Assembly: GCA_032209605.1 (NCBI GenBank)
Contig: JASFXZ010000003.1
Location: 35,304,762 to 35,368,761, forward strand
DNA: 64,000 nucleotides
Source: Mactromeris polynyma
Lineage: Eukaryota; Mollusca; Bivalvia; Venerida; Mactridae
Direction: 5' to 3'
Position numbers and translations under genes: made by a program. The notes under the pieces were generated by a model. The model was given only the letters and a program-made list of their open reading frames with translations, did no database searches and had not been told where the DNA came from. Below are positions 32,625 to 44,997 of this stretch, in pieces. The stretch's first letter is position 1. Every line of letters begins with the position of its first letter.

Positions 32625-35600
32625 TTAAATCAAGGACGCTTGTTTGTTCTTGCTTCTTTCTGCACCTGAAAATTAATTAAGAAATGAAATATGAGTTAGC
32701 GTTGTATACGAGCTCTTATACAATGGCTTGGAGTTTTGACCCAGGAATTAACCACGAAGGCCGTAGGCCTGAGTGGTTAATATCAACGCGTCAGAACGAC
32801 AACACGTTGTATAAGAGCTCGTATAAAACGCTAAGTCATATTCCATTTCGATTCTAACATGATTTAGTATGTAGTTACATCTTAAGAGAGCACTACTTTG
32901 CCAGAGTATGTAGTTACTTTACTTGTTTACGTCTATGACGTCATAAATGGAATACATGCACGACGTGACGTCACTGCCATAGTATACCGGGCTCGTATAC
33001 AACGCCTTTTGTTCTTTGTCTATATAGGCAAATTCGTTGGTCATGTTAGAATAAATTATATATTCTTTGATTAAAACTAGACAGAAAGCATTGCTGGTGT
33101 GAGTTTACAGTCACACTGGTTAAAATGTCTATATTGTTATCCTTTTGCATTTAATTATGAACACTCATGTTTGAAGGTTAACTTATGCATGGCAATATTT
33201 CATAATATTAAAACTTTTAGAAAATATGCTCTTTATTTTAAGAAGTTATGTATTTTTAATCCTAAAGTAACATTAAATGAAAACTGATATTTTATGACAA
33301 AAAATTCACTCTTTTAATTACAAGTTGTTTACTGTGTTTAAATGATCCCTTATGGATTTTATTTAGTGATATTTTATATATTAACAAAATCATGCAATTG
33401 AACATACAGTTGCATATATTGCAGACATTTTTAGCCAATGAAAAAAGCATCAGATCTCAGTTTCTCACATTGAATGACATTTAATCTATTTCCATAAATT
33501 GTTAAGCATGACATGCATTACACAATAAAATTTCTCTTTTAAAATAAATTTGGCTGTAATTCTAAATAACTCATACTTATTTGAATCCCTTTCTTCATGG
33601 CATTTAATATTTTCTTGTCTTCTGCTGAAGACAGAAGTGAAAATGCTTCAGTGTAATTACACTTCTCAACCTGAAATAAGTTTGACATAATTAAATTGAT
33701 GATGATATTCATATGTTTCCTTTGAAATTAATTAGGATATTTGCTTTTTTCATCCTGACAAATATATGTTTATGATAAGTGTAAAATGTGGAACATTTTT
33801 ATTTTATTAGCACAATAACTGTCTTAATTAAAATCATCATTATTTTATCAAACACCAGTGCCTCGAGGAAATGATTAGTTCTGTATGAAAAGTTTTTCCA
33901 GAAACAAGAGTGTGGTCTCTGTAGTGACCTGTACCACTAGAAATATCACAGTTGTGATCAGGGCGCCATAATAGCAATTTGAAAGGGGGGGACATATTTT
34001 TGAGAATAGTTTAAAAGCATTAGTGAGGTTGTATCGTCACTACTGTAAGTCTCTGTATTGAGTTTTGAAGTTATGAAGAGAAAAAGAGAAAATTGTAATT
34101 TTTCAAAGTGCCATAATTCTTACAATATTGTAGGCAGAGTAACGTTACTTGTCATAAAGAAGCGTAATGTTGTTGGACCTCATTTTTAAAGTTTCGGTTA
34201 TTAAGAAAAAACATGAAAAATAAGGACGGCAGACAGACAGAAGGATGATAGGGTGATAACTATAGGGTACCCACAAAATCTTTGTGGGGCCTTTTAAAAT
34301 TATTTATTTCACAACAATAAACCAACAGTAAGTTGATAGGAATGATTGAGGTATCAGTTTAGCATTGAGTGCATGTAGAGGATCATTGGCATACAGTCTG
34401 TCGAGAAAGGAATGCCAACTTATAAAAAGTTTTGAAAAGAGTTTAACTTATTTATTTCAAACACAAATAAATGTTCCTTTGTGTATTCTAAATATGTGAT
34501 ATTTTGGGTATTTTGTTTAAAGCTTATAGAAAAATTAGGCATAAACGTTTTAATTCATATTCAGATTTGATTCTAAGTGTATCTTCATTGATATTCTTTG
34601 AGATTGAGCAAACAACTTGAGGAAACTTCATAACCTCTGAATGAAGGACTTCATCTGTATCTTACTATGTGCTTTACATTGAAGCTAGGGTTAAATCTAG
34701 TAAATAATGTAAAACTAAGTTTATTTTCTAAATTCAGATATTTGCAATGATGTAATTTTTTATTTTTATTAGATTCTGGACGGACTTTATTGTTCGCTTA
34801 TAATCATTGAGATAAAGATATCATGTTGAATTCATTTTTACATACCTTCATTAAAACTGCCACAAGGGCTTCCTTAACCAACACTTCTGTCAGGTACTCA
34901 TTCACTAAACTGAAAAATATAAACATTATACCGAAATGATAGTTACAATGAATGCAAAGGAAAAATGCTGAAAATTTAGTTATGTACCCTATATAGTAAA
35001 ATACTTTTTTTGTACATACATATTAAAAATTAAACTACTCCAAAGCATGTATGTTGTTAATTTACAGTGTATGCAGCCAAAACAATGACACTTTATGGTA
35101 ATCTGTCTATAAAAGGCATCTTGGCTGTTAGACTTATTTTGCTAAATGTTGTATATGAACCAAAGTCCAGAACGCTAGAATGTAATGTTTATGAACATTA
35201 TATCAAAGTTATAATTTATGCTTTCTACTTTCTCTGAAAATAGTTACAAACATTTTCAATAATGCGTTTAAGAGAAGTTACTCTTGGTTTACCGTTCATT
35301 GATTTTTCTCGACGTGGAAAAACAACAAATAACGGAAAGGTGTATGCGCAGAATAGTTGCGCACTGGCAACTCCCGGATACATCTTTAAAGAATGAATAA
35401 AATAGATTTTTTACTAAGGTAGTTTTTGTATGAAGTTTATGTATGTATAAGGTGGGACAGACGGATAAAGGCGGGACAAAGTGGTGACTGGGGAGCATAA
35501 AAAAGTTAACATTTACAAATATTACTGAAAAACCTACTGATTGTCTTCTTCAAAGATTTTCTGCAATTCAACATTTGCAACGCTGCATGAACACCTTATG

Positions 35601-38600
35601 CTGAACAGGCTGAAAAACAACAACAATCAAACACATACTTGTAAAAACTTCTTGTGTTCATAATATCTATTCAATTCTTTCTCAAATTGAATAAACTGAG
35701 AGAGCCAAAATTTGTCTGTTAATCTAGAAGTTTATACGTTAATATTTGACGAAAATATCTCAGTTTAAAAAGTATTTGTATGCTGTTTTGCCTAGTATAC
35801 TTTGGACCCAATGACACACATAGCCAACTAGATACCTCTGAAGATGACGAGCTAGTTGAATTGAAAATTAGTTCAATAGTTCATGAGAAGATGTCATGTA
35901 CCTAACACAAAACCCCAACCCTCCAAAAATATAACATTACTCTTGTTCTTGTGATAAGTGATAAATCATCATTACATGTAATAAAGTTGAATGTATATTA
36001 TCATGTTTAATCTCAATTTACCTGATTTTCTTTAGGAAATGCTTTTTCAAATTCTGTTGTACCACTAACATTGCCTAAAAATAAATATACAAAAAAAATA
36101 TACAGCATAAAAATAAAATGATCAGTAAGTGATCTTTAAATTGATCAGTAATTGCAAACAATCGCAAGAATATCTGACATGAGATAACAGGCACATTAAT
36201 TTTTTCTTTTAAATTTTGAAGAAAATATTCAACCGTAATTCAGTATCCAAAATGTTTACAGCACAGTTTCTCATTGAATGTTATTGACTTTCACTTTCAT
36301 TTTGATACACTGAAGCGCAAAACAAACACAACAGTTGGTTGGAGAAACACATAGCATTCAAAAACAAAGAAATCAAATGATGAATTATGAGATTATTACA
36401 TTTTATTAGTACCTTACTTAATGTAGTATAACTTGACTATCGAGTAAATTTTTAATACAAGTAAGACATGTATTTGATAACAGATAACATTAAAGGAATG
36501 TCAATGTTTGTTGCTTGTGCTTCTCAATAAATAGTACAGATCAATGTTCTTTCAAGATTTATATGTAATATGGGTGAACATTCAAATAATAACATCTGCC
36601 ATCTGCAGCTGATCATTTACAATGTGTGCAACAACAAACTTTCAAATGAACATATGCTTTTAACTATGAGGTAGCAGTACACTGTAAGGTTTAATCTTGA
36701 AAACTTACCTTGCTGGTAAAGGTTCCCAAGCCAAAACCTTGAAGTTGTGGAAAAAACATTCCCTTGCTGAACTGTATATGGCGATTTAGCCAAGGCAGCT
36801 TGCTATATTTCAAAGTAAAGTAAAACATTTTTAAAAGAACAATATCTGCAAAGCTCTGAATGTTTGGACATAGTTTGAGTTTTATATTGATGGTGTGTGT
36901 TAACAGGGATTCGATATATACAATGCTGTCCATTGGACAGGTTCGGTATTTGATCTCACTTGTAATTGTAATTGGTTTAAAAAGTTATTCCCATAGAAGT
37001 ATTTTTTTCTTCTATGATCAGTTCTTTGTTTGACTAAATTAATGCTGGAGAAATAGTTAGTGAATTTACTTAACTAAACTAAACCACGTATACAGAAGTA
37101 AAATTCTAACAGAGTTTGTCATCTCAATACATACCTTTTATTAGTAACTGATGTTGTAATCTCCATACATCTTTTGTACGCTTCCTTCATCTACAAACAG
37201 ATGTATAACAATTTAATAACTGCTAGTTAATTTACAAAAAAAATATACAAGTAAAATACAAGTATCATCATTAAGGTTAACAGTAAAGTATTATGTTTGA
37301 TGACAATGATTGACCTGCATTGGACTCATCTTTTCATTTAATCCTTAATTGTCAGCATCTTGAGCCTAGTGGTAGAGCATACGCTTTGAGTGTGAGAGGT
37401 AGTGGGTTCAATCCAAGGCTGTGACACACCAAAGTCATTAAATTGGTACTGGTAAATAATGGGGTTTCCTTTGTTCACATCCTACAAACAACTGACTGTA
37501 CCCCTTAAGCACCACCAAGAATGGAATATATAAAATGCCTATTGTTCTGCACAACAAAACTATACATATACCTGTATGGATTGACAGACCAACAAAGGAA
37601 ACAAATACCCATTACCATCGTCAAAATAAACTACATTTCCATTACCTCTTCTAGTACAGTTACTGTGTGGATCCTTGCATCAGCCTAAAACAAATGTAGT
37701 CTCATTGCTTATGTTGATACTGGGTTAATCATTTATTTCTAACCATATGCTCAAAAGATGACAAATGAAATTTACATGTTACATATTCATAGTTATTTTA
37801 AGCTAATATATCATATAAGCAGCAGAAACGTTATTATATTTAACATTTCATATACAATACATGGCACAAATAAATGACTCAACCTAGTGACTTTATTGCT
37901 AATGTACAAGTATAGTTCTTCTCATCCAGTTTATTTACCTGTTCTCCATCTTCAAACATATCAACATCGCCACTACACTCCTCACTATCTGATGCCACAT
38001 CTGTCCCCGTCACGGACCAACTACTAACATGGCCTTCCTGGTGAAAAACATTAAATTTATCTAAATGACCATTTACAAAAACTGAAAAAGAGCCATCAAA
38101 TAACTTATTGTTTTACAGCCTTCATTGTTAATTCCATCATGTCAGAATTTAAACTCATTGTCATACTAGTAGGTTTTCTTATTTCATTACCTGTTGAAGA
38201 CTTTAAAAAAGGTATTTCCTTTGAAAATATAATGATGTCAATGGCATAACCAAATAAAGTAAGTTAATACAAAACATTCATTAAATAATGCTATAATTTG
38301 ATTTATAAAATGAATACATAACATAATTTAAGTCTTGAACATTTTATAGATTAGCATAATGCTTTGAGATTGACATAATGTTTCATATATTACTATCAAT
38401 TTATGTTGACAAGTATTTACTTCTAGTAAATTGGTGACTGTAAAAATGTAACAGTTGTTTTTCAAGCTCTTAACCTGTTGTGGTAATGTTGTTTTAAAAA
38501 TACTTTTAATGATGTGGTTATTTATACAACTACTCAAACGAAGTTTATCAGACATCATAAAAATATGCTTACCAAACAAGGTGGGCAGTAAAATGGATGA

Positions 38601-40463
38601 GGGCTATCCTCCAAGTCCCGCTTGAGGCATTCTGGGTGATACCATTTCAAACAAAGGTCACATTGCCAGTATTTTCTGAATTAAATGTCACATAAAACAG
38701 GTTGGTAAGAAATGTTTGTTAGCATAAGTAACATTTAATTCAAAGCTACATGTTATTGGTTTAGTTTATAGAAATTTTTGTGGGTATGCTATTTTGTAGT
38801 TTAGTTAAAATTTTCATAACATAGCCATTGATCAAATGGCGTTAGGTTAATGCAATAGAAAAAATCATTTCTTTTGATGGATTTTGATTTTAGCTGTTGA
38901 CAATATTCAAATAAGGTCAGATGTTTACATGATAAAGCAACATGTCAAACACCTTTTCAAGCCTGTACAAGATTTTTTGAAGTTGAATAAAATATTTTTC
39001 AGCATATTATGTGTCGCAGTATACCAATACTATGGTAATAAATAAATATAAAATGCTTTCAAAAAATACTTTTCTATTCTTAAGTCTTTTTGATAATTAA
39101 ATTTGCTTTTCCAAGCATAAAGGATATGTCAACTAACGCTACATGGGCTAGCATTTAAATTCCATTTACTTTTTGATCTTGGGGGCATGTAGAAAACTTA
39201 TTTGAACATTTCAGACCATTCATGTACTGAAGAGATTTCAAGTGTATAATGAATGCATATTATTTTACCTGCCATCGTTTGGTTTTTTGCAGAGGCAATA
39301 CATCTGGCATTTCCTTTTTATTGGAGGGTAATAAAAGGGAGACTGAGAGTGTCTCTGAAAAATTAAAACACAAGAATAGCAATTATGGCAATTATCCAAG
39401 AACAATTTAATTCAAAGAGGCAACCCAGCTGGACAAGCCCAGTCATTCATGTGAGTCTCTAAATCATTCATTGACACACATCATACTAAAAAATCAGAAT
39501 AGGGTTGGAAATGATAAAATTAAAGAGCTGTTTCTTAGACAGTGAGTTAGACTTTTCATATCATGGCTACTGAGTTTTTTAAGTAATTGTCATATTTGAC
39601 GAATCTCTCCCTCATATATAATAAAAGGATTCATTTAAGCATCCACTGATAGCAGGAATGTCTAAGTCCAAAGGAGCCATTATTTTACTAAAATTCAATC
39701 TATCCTTGATGGTGGTGAACATTTTAGTCAATACAGGCTGCATAAGATTTGAGACATGGTACATTAAATCAAACAATAAGGTACTTGCTAAATGATACTT
39801 ATGATTTGATTTCTATTTGAACAATATCAGTAGGTAACCACATATTTAAGTGTAGCTGAAATAAACATTGTTATAATTTTGTATAATTATAAACCTTAAA
39901 TTTGATGTCCCGCAGTTTTCTTCCAACTGGAGCGTCAACAGGAGCATCAACTGGAGCGTCATCAGGAGCGTCAACTGGAGCGTCATCAGGAGCATCAACT
40001 GGAGCGTCATCAGGAGCATCAACTGGAGCGTCATCAGGAGCATCAACTGGAGCATCATCAGGAGCATCAACTGGAGCGTCATCAGGAGCATAAACTGGAG
40101 CGTCATCAGGAGCATCAACTGGAGCATCATCAGGAGCATCAACTGGAGCGTCATCAGGAGCATCAACTGGAGCATCATCAGGAGCATCAACTGGAGCATC
40201 ATCAGGAGCATCAACTGGAGCATCATCAGGAGCATCAACTGGAGCGTCATCAGGAGCATCAACTGGAGCGTCATCAGGAGCATCAACTGGAGCGTCATCA
40301 GGAGCATCAACTGGAGCATCATCAGGAGCATCAACTGGAGCGTCATCAGGAGCATCAACTGGAGCATCATCAGGAGCATCAACTGGAGCATCATCAGGAG
40401 CATCAACTGGAGCGTCATCAGGAGCATAAACTAGATTGTCTTGAATGGCGCCTTGCGAATCAC
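32625..40463 (-). CDS. PHD-finger protein with Asp/Ala/Pro repeat (C-terminal 456 aa, 12 exons)
   Basis: Exons in gene order: 40463-39895, 39354-39269, 38675-38573, 38037-37939, 37684-37646, 37190-37135, 36802-36709, 36074-36022, 35609-35538, 34909-34846, 33670-33577 and 32665-32625 (TAA). All phases match. Exon 1 encodes DSQGAIQDNLVYAP, then about 20 DDAPVDAP repeats, then VGRKLRDIKFK. The next two exons form a C4HC3 PHD finger: YCLCKKPNDGRKYWQCDLC, then KWYHPECLKRDL and YCPPC. PHD fingers usually read histone H3 tails. After it come an acidic segment (SDSEECSGDVDMFEDGEQ) and a helical C-terminus (LVNEYLTEVLVKEALVAVLM). The first exon needs one carried-in base, so a preceding exon exists. 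It is probably continuous with the CARF-like exons at 46654-52823, with the link lost near the N gap; that join is inference. The donor of exon 1 (GTTTAT) is weak. Function is unknown; a nuclear chromatin role is likely. Confidence 0.8.
32690..32835. repeat. Foldback element with nested palindromes
   Basis: The outer arms (GCGTTGTATACGAGCTCTTA near 32700 and its near reverse complement near 32806-32832) are each themselves nearly palindromic around GAGCTC. In the loop is a second hairpin, TTAACCAC...GTGGTTAA, with GGCC arms (32738-32771). It lies in the last intron of the PHD-finger gene. A further partial arm, GGGCTCGTATACAACGCC, lies at about 32989-33006. Confidence 0.7.
37358..37580 (+). 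repeat. tRNA-derived SINE in an intron
   Basis: The head resembles pol III promoter boxes: GCCTAGTGGTAGAGCA (A box) and GGGTTCAATCC (B box), about 40 bp apart. The tail includes AATGGGGTTTCC and ACAAACAACT, which also occur near 57715-57745. A functional tRNA is unlikely because the cloverleaf stems do not close. Confidence 0.6.
39930..40435 (-). repeat. 24-bp coding tandem repeat (about 20 copies)
   Basis: On the minus strand the unit reads GATGACGCTCCAGTTGATGC plus TCCT, encoding DDAPVDAP. Copies differ mainly by silent GCG/GCA-type changes seen on the plus strand. Because 24 is a multiple of 3, other frames also stay open (Leu/Met-rich on the same strand, Ala/Ser/Gly/Thr-rich on the other). 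Confidence 0.95.
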
Positions 40464-40934
40464 CTGAAATGTCATGAAATAGATATGGACATCGCATTTT
40501 TGGCTAAGAATTATAGCCAAAACCTTGTCTTCTTAATTCAGTGATGCAAGACACCACTTAACTCTTAACAATTAGTTTAAACAAAAACGCCACAAACAAT
40601 TTCAAAACACTGGACAAATACATTACTTAGTAGACTTGAAAATTTCATACAAAAGATTTTGTTAAAATGTTAAAAAACACTTTACAAAAGTGTATCAATA
40701 CCGTTTATTGCACATAATGGAAGATGTGAATAATAATTGTTTGTTTTTTACAAATACGAAAGGACGACCAATACACCAAAAACAACTTTTATTTCATCAT
40801 TAAATGATTATACATGCTTCTATACAAAAACATAAATTGATGTAGTGGTAAGATGTGAGAATTTATTGATAAAGACGACGGAAAATGTTAATGAGAAGCT
40901 AAGACAAAAAGAGATATGTACAATTCAGTACTGG
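40464..40934. other. Intron sequence; nothing else seen
   Basis: AT-rich and unstructured, between the repeat-coding exon and the 22-bp minisatellite. Confidence 0.5.
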
Positions 40935-42648
40935 ATTACTCACCTGAGGGCCCTGGATTACTCACCTGAGGGCCCTGGATAACTCACATGACGGGCCCTG
41001 GATAACTCACCTGAGGGCCCTGGATAACTCACCTGAGGGCCCTGGATTACTCACATGAGGGCCCTGGATAACTCACCTGAGGGCCCTGGATAACTCACCT
41101 GAGGGCCCTGGATAACTCACCTGAGGGCCCTGGATAACTCACCTGAGGGCCCTGGATAACTCACATGAGGGCCATGGATTACTCACCTGAGGGCCCTGGA
41201 TTACTCACCTGAGGGCCCTGGATAACTCACATGACGGGCCCTGGATAACTCACCTGAGGGCCATGGATAACTCACCTGAGGGCCCTGGATTACTCACCTG
41301 AGGGCCCTGGATAACTCACATGACGGGCCCTGGATAACTCACCTGAGGGCCATGGATAACTCACCTGAGGGCCCTGGATTACTCACCTGAGGGCCCTGGA
41401 TAACTCACATGAGGGCCATGGATTACTCACCTGAGGGCCCTGGATAACTCACATGACGGGCCCTGGATAACTCACCTGAGGGCCATGGATAACTCACATG
41501 AGGGCCCTGGATTACTCACATGAGGGCCCTGGATAACTCACATGACGGGCCCTGGATAACTCACCTGAGGGCCATGGATAACTCACCTGAGGGCCCTGGA
41601 TTACTCACCTGAGGGCCATGGATAACTCACCTGAGGGCCCTGGATAACTCACCTGAGAGCCATGGATAACTCACATGAGGGCCCTGGATAACTCACATGA
41701 GGGCCATGGATTACTCACATGAGGGCCCTGGATAACTCACCTGAGGGCCCTGGATTACTCACATGAGGGCCCTGGATAACTCACCTGAGGGCCCTGGATA
41801 ACTCACCTGAGGGCCCTGGATAACTCACATGAGGGCCATGGATTACTCACCTGAGGGCCCTGGATAACTCACCTGAGGGCCCTGGATTACTCACCTGAGG
41901 GCCATGGATTACTCACCTGAGGGCCCTGGATTACTCACCTGAGGGCCCTGGATTACTCACCTGAGGGCCCTGGATAACTCACATGAGGGCCATGGATTAC
42001 TCACCTGAGGGCCCTGGATAACTCACATGACGGGCCCTGGATAACTCACCTGAGGGCCATGGATAACTCACATGAGGGCCCTGGATTACTCACATGAGGG
42101 CCCTGGATAACTCACATGACGGGCCCTGGATAACTCACCTGAGGGCCATGGATAACTCACCTGAGGGCCCTGGATTACTCACCTGAGGGCCATGGATAAC
42201 TCACCTGAGGGCCCTGGATAACTCACCTGAGAGCCATGGATAACTCACATGAGGGCCCTGGATAACTCACATGAGGGCCATGGATTACTCACATGAGGGC
42301 CCTGGATAACTCACCTGAGGGCCCTGGATTACTCACATGAGGGCCCTGGATAACTCACCTGAGGGCCCTGGATAACTCACCTGAGGGCCCTGGATAACTC
42401 ACATGAGGGCCATGGATTACTCACCTGAGGGCCCTGGATAACTCACCTGAGGGCCCTGGATTACTCACCTGAGGGCCATGGATTACTCACCTGAGGGCCC
42501 TGGATTACTCACCTGAGGGCCCTGGATTACTCACCTGAGGGCCCTGGATAACTCACATGAGGGCCATGGATTACTCACCTGAGGGCCCTGGATTACTCAC
42601 CTGAGGGCCCTGGATAACTCACATGAGGGCCATGGATAACTCACCTGA
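40935..42648 (-). repeat. 22-bp minisatellite, about 78 copies, each with a splice-donor consensus on the minus strand
   Basis: The plus-strand unit is GGATAACTCACCTGAGGGCC plus CT. Variants are ATTACTCAC, ACATGAGG, GACGGGCC (23-bp unit) and GGCCATGG. The reverse complement contains CAG|GTGAGT, a near-ideal 5' splice site, in every ACCTGAG copy; the ACATGAG variants lose the CAG/GT junction context but keep TGAGT. A block of about 574 bp is duplicated: the rare CCTGAGAGCCATGG variant occurs near 41652 and 42226 in the same neighbourhood. The array lies just upstream of the repeat-coding exon of the minus-strand PHD gene. Confidence 0.95.
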
Positions 42649-43424
42649 GTATATTATCTTCACAAATTAAAACTATTTTAATCATTTTGGCATTTCTTTT
42701 AGATGTAATCTTTTTGTATATTTCTCACAAATTTTTGGATTATGATAAAATATGTATTAACTGTATTTTCTCCCACGTTGCTAACTAGAGATAGGCTCGT
42801 TGCTAATACAAGAAAACTCTTTCCTACATCAGCGAACGTGTGACATAAGGCAAACAATTTAATTATAAGACTATACTTGTTTTGTCTGCATTTGACTTAC
42901 AAGATGATCACTGATCCAATAATAGGGCCAATACTATTTGAAAACATTATTCGAACAGGACATGCCAGCATATGCCTTATTTATAGTATTTATGATGACT
43001 TTTTAGAATACAAATGTTTGCGTTACGTCACCTTATTAAGACGTCATTTTGATAATGATAAACAATCTTACTTTCTCAAATTTTGTGGAAGAAAAATAAT
43101 CCATCATATGAGATATTTGGGGAGGATAAGGATATCTCACCATCGAGGTCGGACTTTTAACCCGGAAAAGCCTTGTAAAAATCCGATCCCTGTGATGAGA
43201 TATCCTTATACTACATAGAAGCTCATGATGGATTTTTATAATCTAGACATATAAAAAAGTTATGAAACGTTGTTTTTTATAATAATGCTGCTCATCATAA
43301 ATGTAAATACATGTCTTATTGTTTGCAGATTTTAAATATGTACTGTTAGTATGTGTTGTACTTGTATCTTTGATTTGCATGCATATATCCTTCTGAATTA
43401 TTTAAGTACATGTCATAAGTTGTC

Positions 43425-43505
43425 AATGTAAAGTGCTTTTGAACGTTCAATTGCATGAAAAAGCGCTATATAAATATGTTATATTATTATTATTTATTTT
43501 TAGAT
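43425..43505 (+). repeat. Retroposon tail: AAAAGCGCTATATAAAT...(TTA)n
   Basis: AAAAGCGCTATATAAATATG followed by a TTATTATTATT run is a 3' tail widely seen on SINE/LINE copies in animals. The body upstream is not delimited. Confidence 0.6.
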
Positions 43506-43639
43506 GTGCAAACTGTACCTATAACATGTTTACTGTAACATATAAAGTATAATAATGAGACATTAAATAAAACAAAAAAGCACCTGAAAATAAGCTGCAT
43601 TTTATATAAATCTTTATGAATTAATTAACCATGACAACT

Positions 43640-43935
43640 TGTGTGATAATAACAATGCCAGCAATAATAGTAGCTGGGAGGTTAGCATTAACAGTAGCTG
43701 GGAGATTAGTAATAACAGTAACTGTGAGGTAGCATCAAAAGTATCCTGGGGTACACAAACATTCTTAACGCACATGAACACAACAGAAACCACACAGTAC
43801 AAAAAATGAAATGACAAATTTTGTGATGATAACAATGACAGCAATAACAGTAAGTGTGCGGTTAGCAATAACAGTAAGAGTGCGGTTAGCAATAACAGTT
43901 TCTGAAGGGTTAGCAATAACAGTAACTGGGAGGTA
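43640..43935. repeat. Degenerate TTAGCAATAACAGTAACTGG repeats (copy 1)
   Basis: Several short units of (G)TTAGCAATAACAGTAACTGGGAG flank the segment TATCCTGGGGTACACAAACA, CTTAACGCACATGAACACAA. The same block occurs at 44635-44765. Confidence 0.75.
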
Positions 43936-44065
43936 CTATTCGACCAACAATTTTTGACAGTGACGTCATTTTGTCAACACACTATAAATAATCATGGTAT
44001 TTCCTCAAATGGGTGTATACTTATAATAGACTGAAATATGTACTTAGGAATGAAATAGTTTAAGT

Positions 44066-44145
44066 AAAGAATGGCCTAATGGATGTACGGATTGCTTGTT
44101 ACACAGGCGATGCTGGTTCGACACTGTTGGTAGGCGACGAATATT
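44066..44145 (+). repeat. tRNA-like SINE head
   Basis: TGGCCTAATGG (A-box-like) and GGTTCGACACT (B-box-like) are spaced as in a pol III promoter. The cloverleaf does not close, so this is read as a tRNA-derived repeat. Confidence 0.35.
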
Positions 44146-44444
44146 TTTATTATTTATATATAGAGAACATTTTACTTTTGATTAAATAACATATTAGTCA
44201 GTAGTAGGTTTATGTCTTATTAGGGTTATTAAGGTCTTCATATTCCTCTTACATATAAAACATGTTTTAGAATAGATGTTGCTTTCTCCTTATTCTTCAA
44301 AGGATTATCACAATTTATAAAAAAACTGGTTTATAATTTCCAGTTCAGTAATGTAATGAGTAACAAACATTTTAACACCATTCATTTTGTATGCTTTTTT
44401 CTGGAAAATAAGTATAAAATTGAAAAAAATATTGTGCGAGAAAA

Positions 44445-44522
44445 AAGCTGCGCTGACAGGATTCGAACTCGATACCTTCCGATCACTGCGACAACCCCGT
44501 TAACCTCTTGGCTACGTTTTCT
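44445..44522 (-). repeat. tRNA-like sequence, probably SINE head
   Basis: On the minus strand TAGCCAAGAGGTTAACGG (A box) and GAGTTCGAATCC (B box) are present, followed by a T-run that could terminate pol III. The acceptor and T stems pair poorly, so a tRNA pseudogene or SINE is more likely than a functional tRNA. Confidence 0.45.
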
Positions 44523-44634
44523 GATATAATTTACACAGGTAAAAAAACAATGATACATTTACAATATAAGGTATTAAATTAAATCAACATTGGAATGTAA
44601 ACACAATATGACGTCACTGTCAGGTATCCCTGGT

Positions 44635-44765
44635 AGGATAGTAAGCAATAACAGTAACTTGGAGGTTAGCAATAACAGTAACTGGGAGGTTAGCATCAAA
44701 AGTATCCTGGGGTACACAAACATTCTTAACGCACATGAACACAACTGAATCCACAAAGTACAAAA
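44635..44765. repeat. Degenerate TTAGCAATAACAGTAACTGG repeats (copy 2)
   Basis: Colinear with 43640-43935: two repeat units, then AAAAGTATCCTGGGGTACAC and AAACATTCTTAACGCACATG. The two copies lie about 960 bp apart, close to the gap. Confidence 0.75.
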
Positions 44766-44792
44766 AATAAAAATAATAAAGACTTAAGACAA

Positions 44793-44997
44793 GAGGGCCA
44801 TTAGACCTAAATCGCTCAGCTGAGTACAATGCTATTTTGGCACTATGAGTTAGGTCTTTACACCATTACCAAGTTTGTTACCACAGAGGACTCAGTTGCA
44901 AACTTAGTGTAAATTTCATAGGGATAAACATTTCATAATGATTAAAACTAAAGGGATAATGATTTTATTTAGCCCTGCCACCGGGGGACCCATATGG
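44793..44997 (+). repeat. Interspersed element 5' end (AGAGGGCCAT...CGCTCAGCTGAGTAC), cut by gap
   Basis: Begins AAGAGGGCCATTAGACC, then ATCGCTCAGCTGAGTACAAT. The same terminus appears inverted at 60660-60705. The rest runs into the Ns. Confidence 0.65.

Larger units (their letters stand above)
42649..44997. other. No gene seen; repeat-rich stretch before the scaffold gap
   Basis: Contains SINE-like pieces and dispersed repeats listed separately. The 113-residue open frame at 42877-43218 on the plus strand shows no recognisable family features. Confidence 0.4.

Noticed and set aside
36022..36802. Alternative reading (LAKSPYTVQQGNVFSTTSRF) through the PHD gene exons
   Set aside because: It is open over two exons but stops in the next one (35609-35538), whereas the chosen frame stays open through all following exons to the TAA at 32625.
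39846..40427. Leu/Met-rich 193-residue frame and plus-strand Ala/Ser/Gly/Thr frame
   Set aside because: Both are shadows of the 24-bp coding repeat; only the Asp/Ala/Pro frame connects in phase to the PHD exons.
44445..44522. Functional tRNA gene on the minus strand
   Set aside because: A and B boxes are present, but acceptor and T stems do not pair properly.
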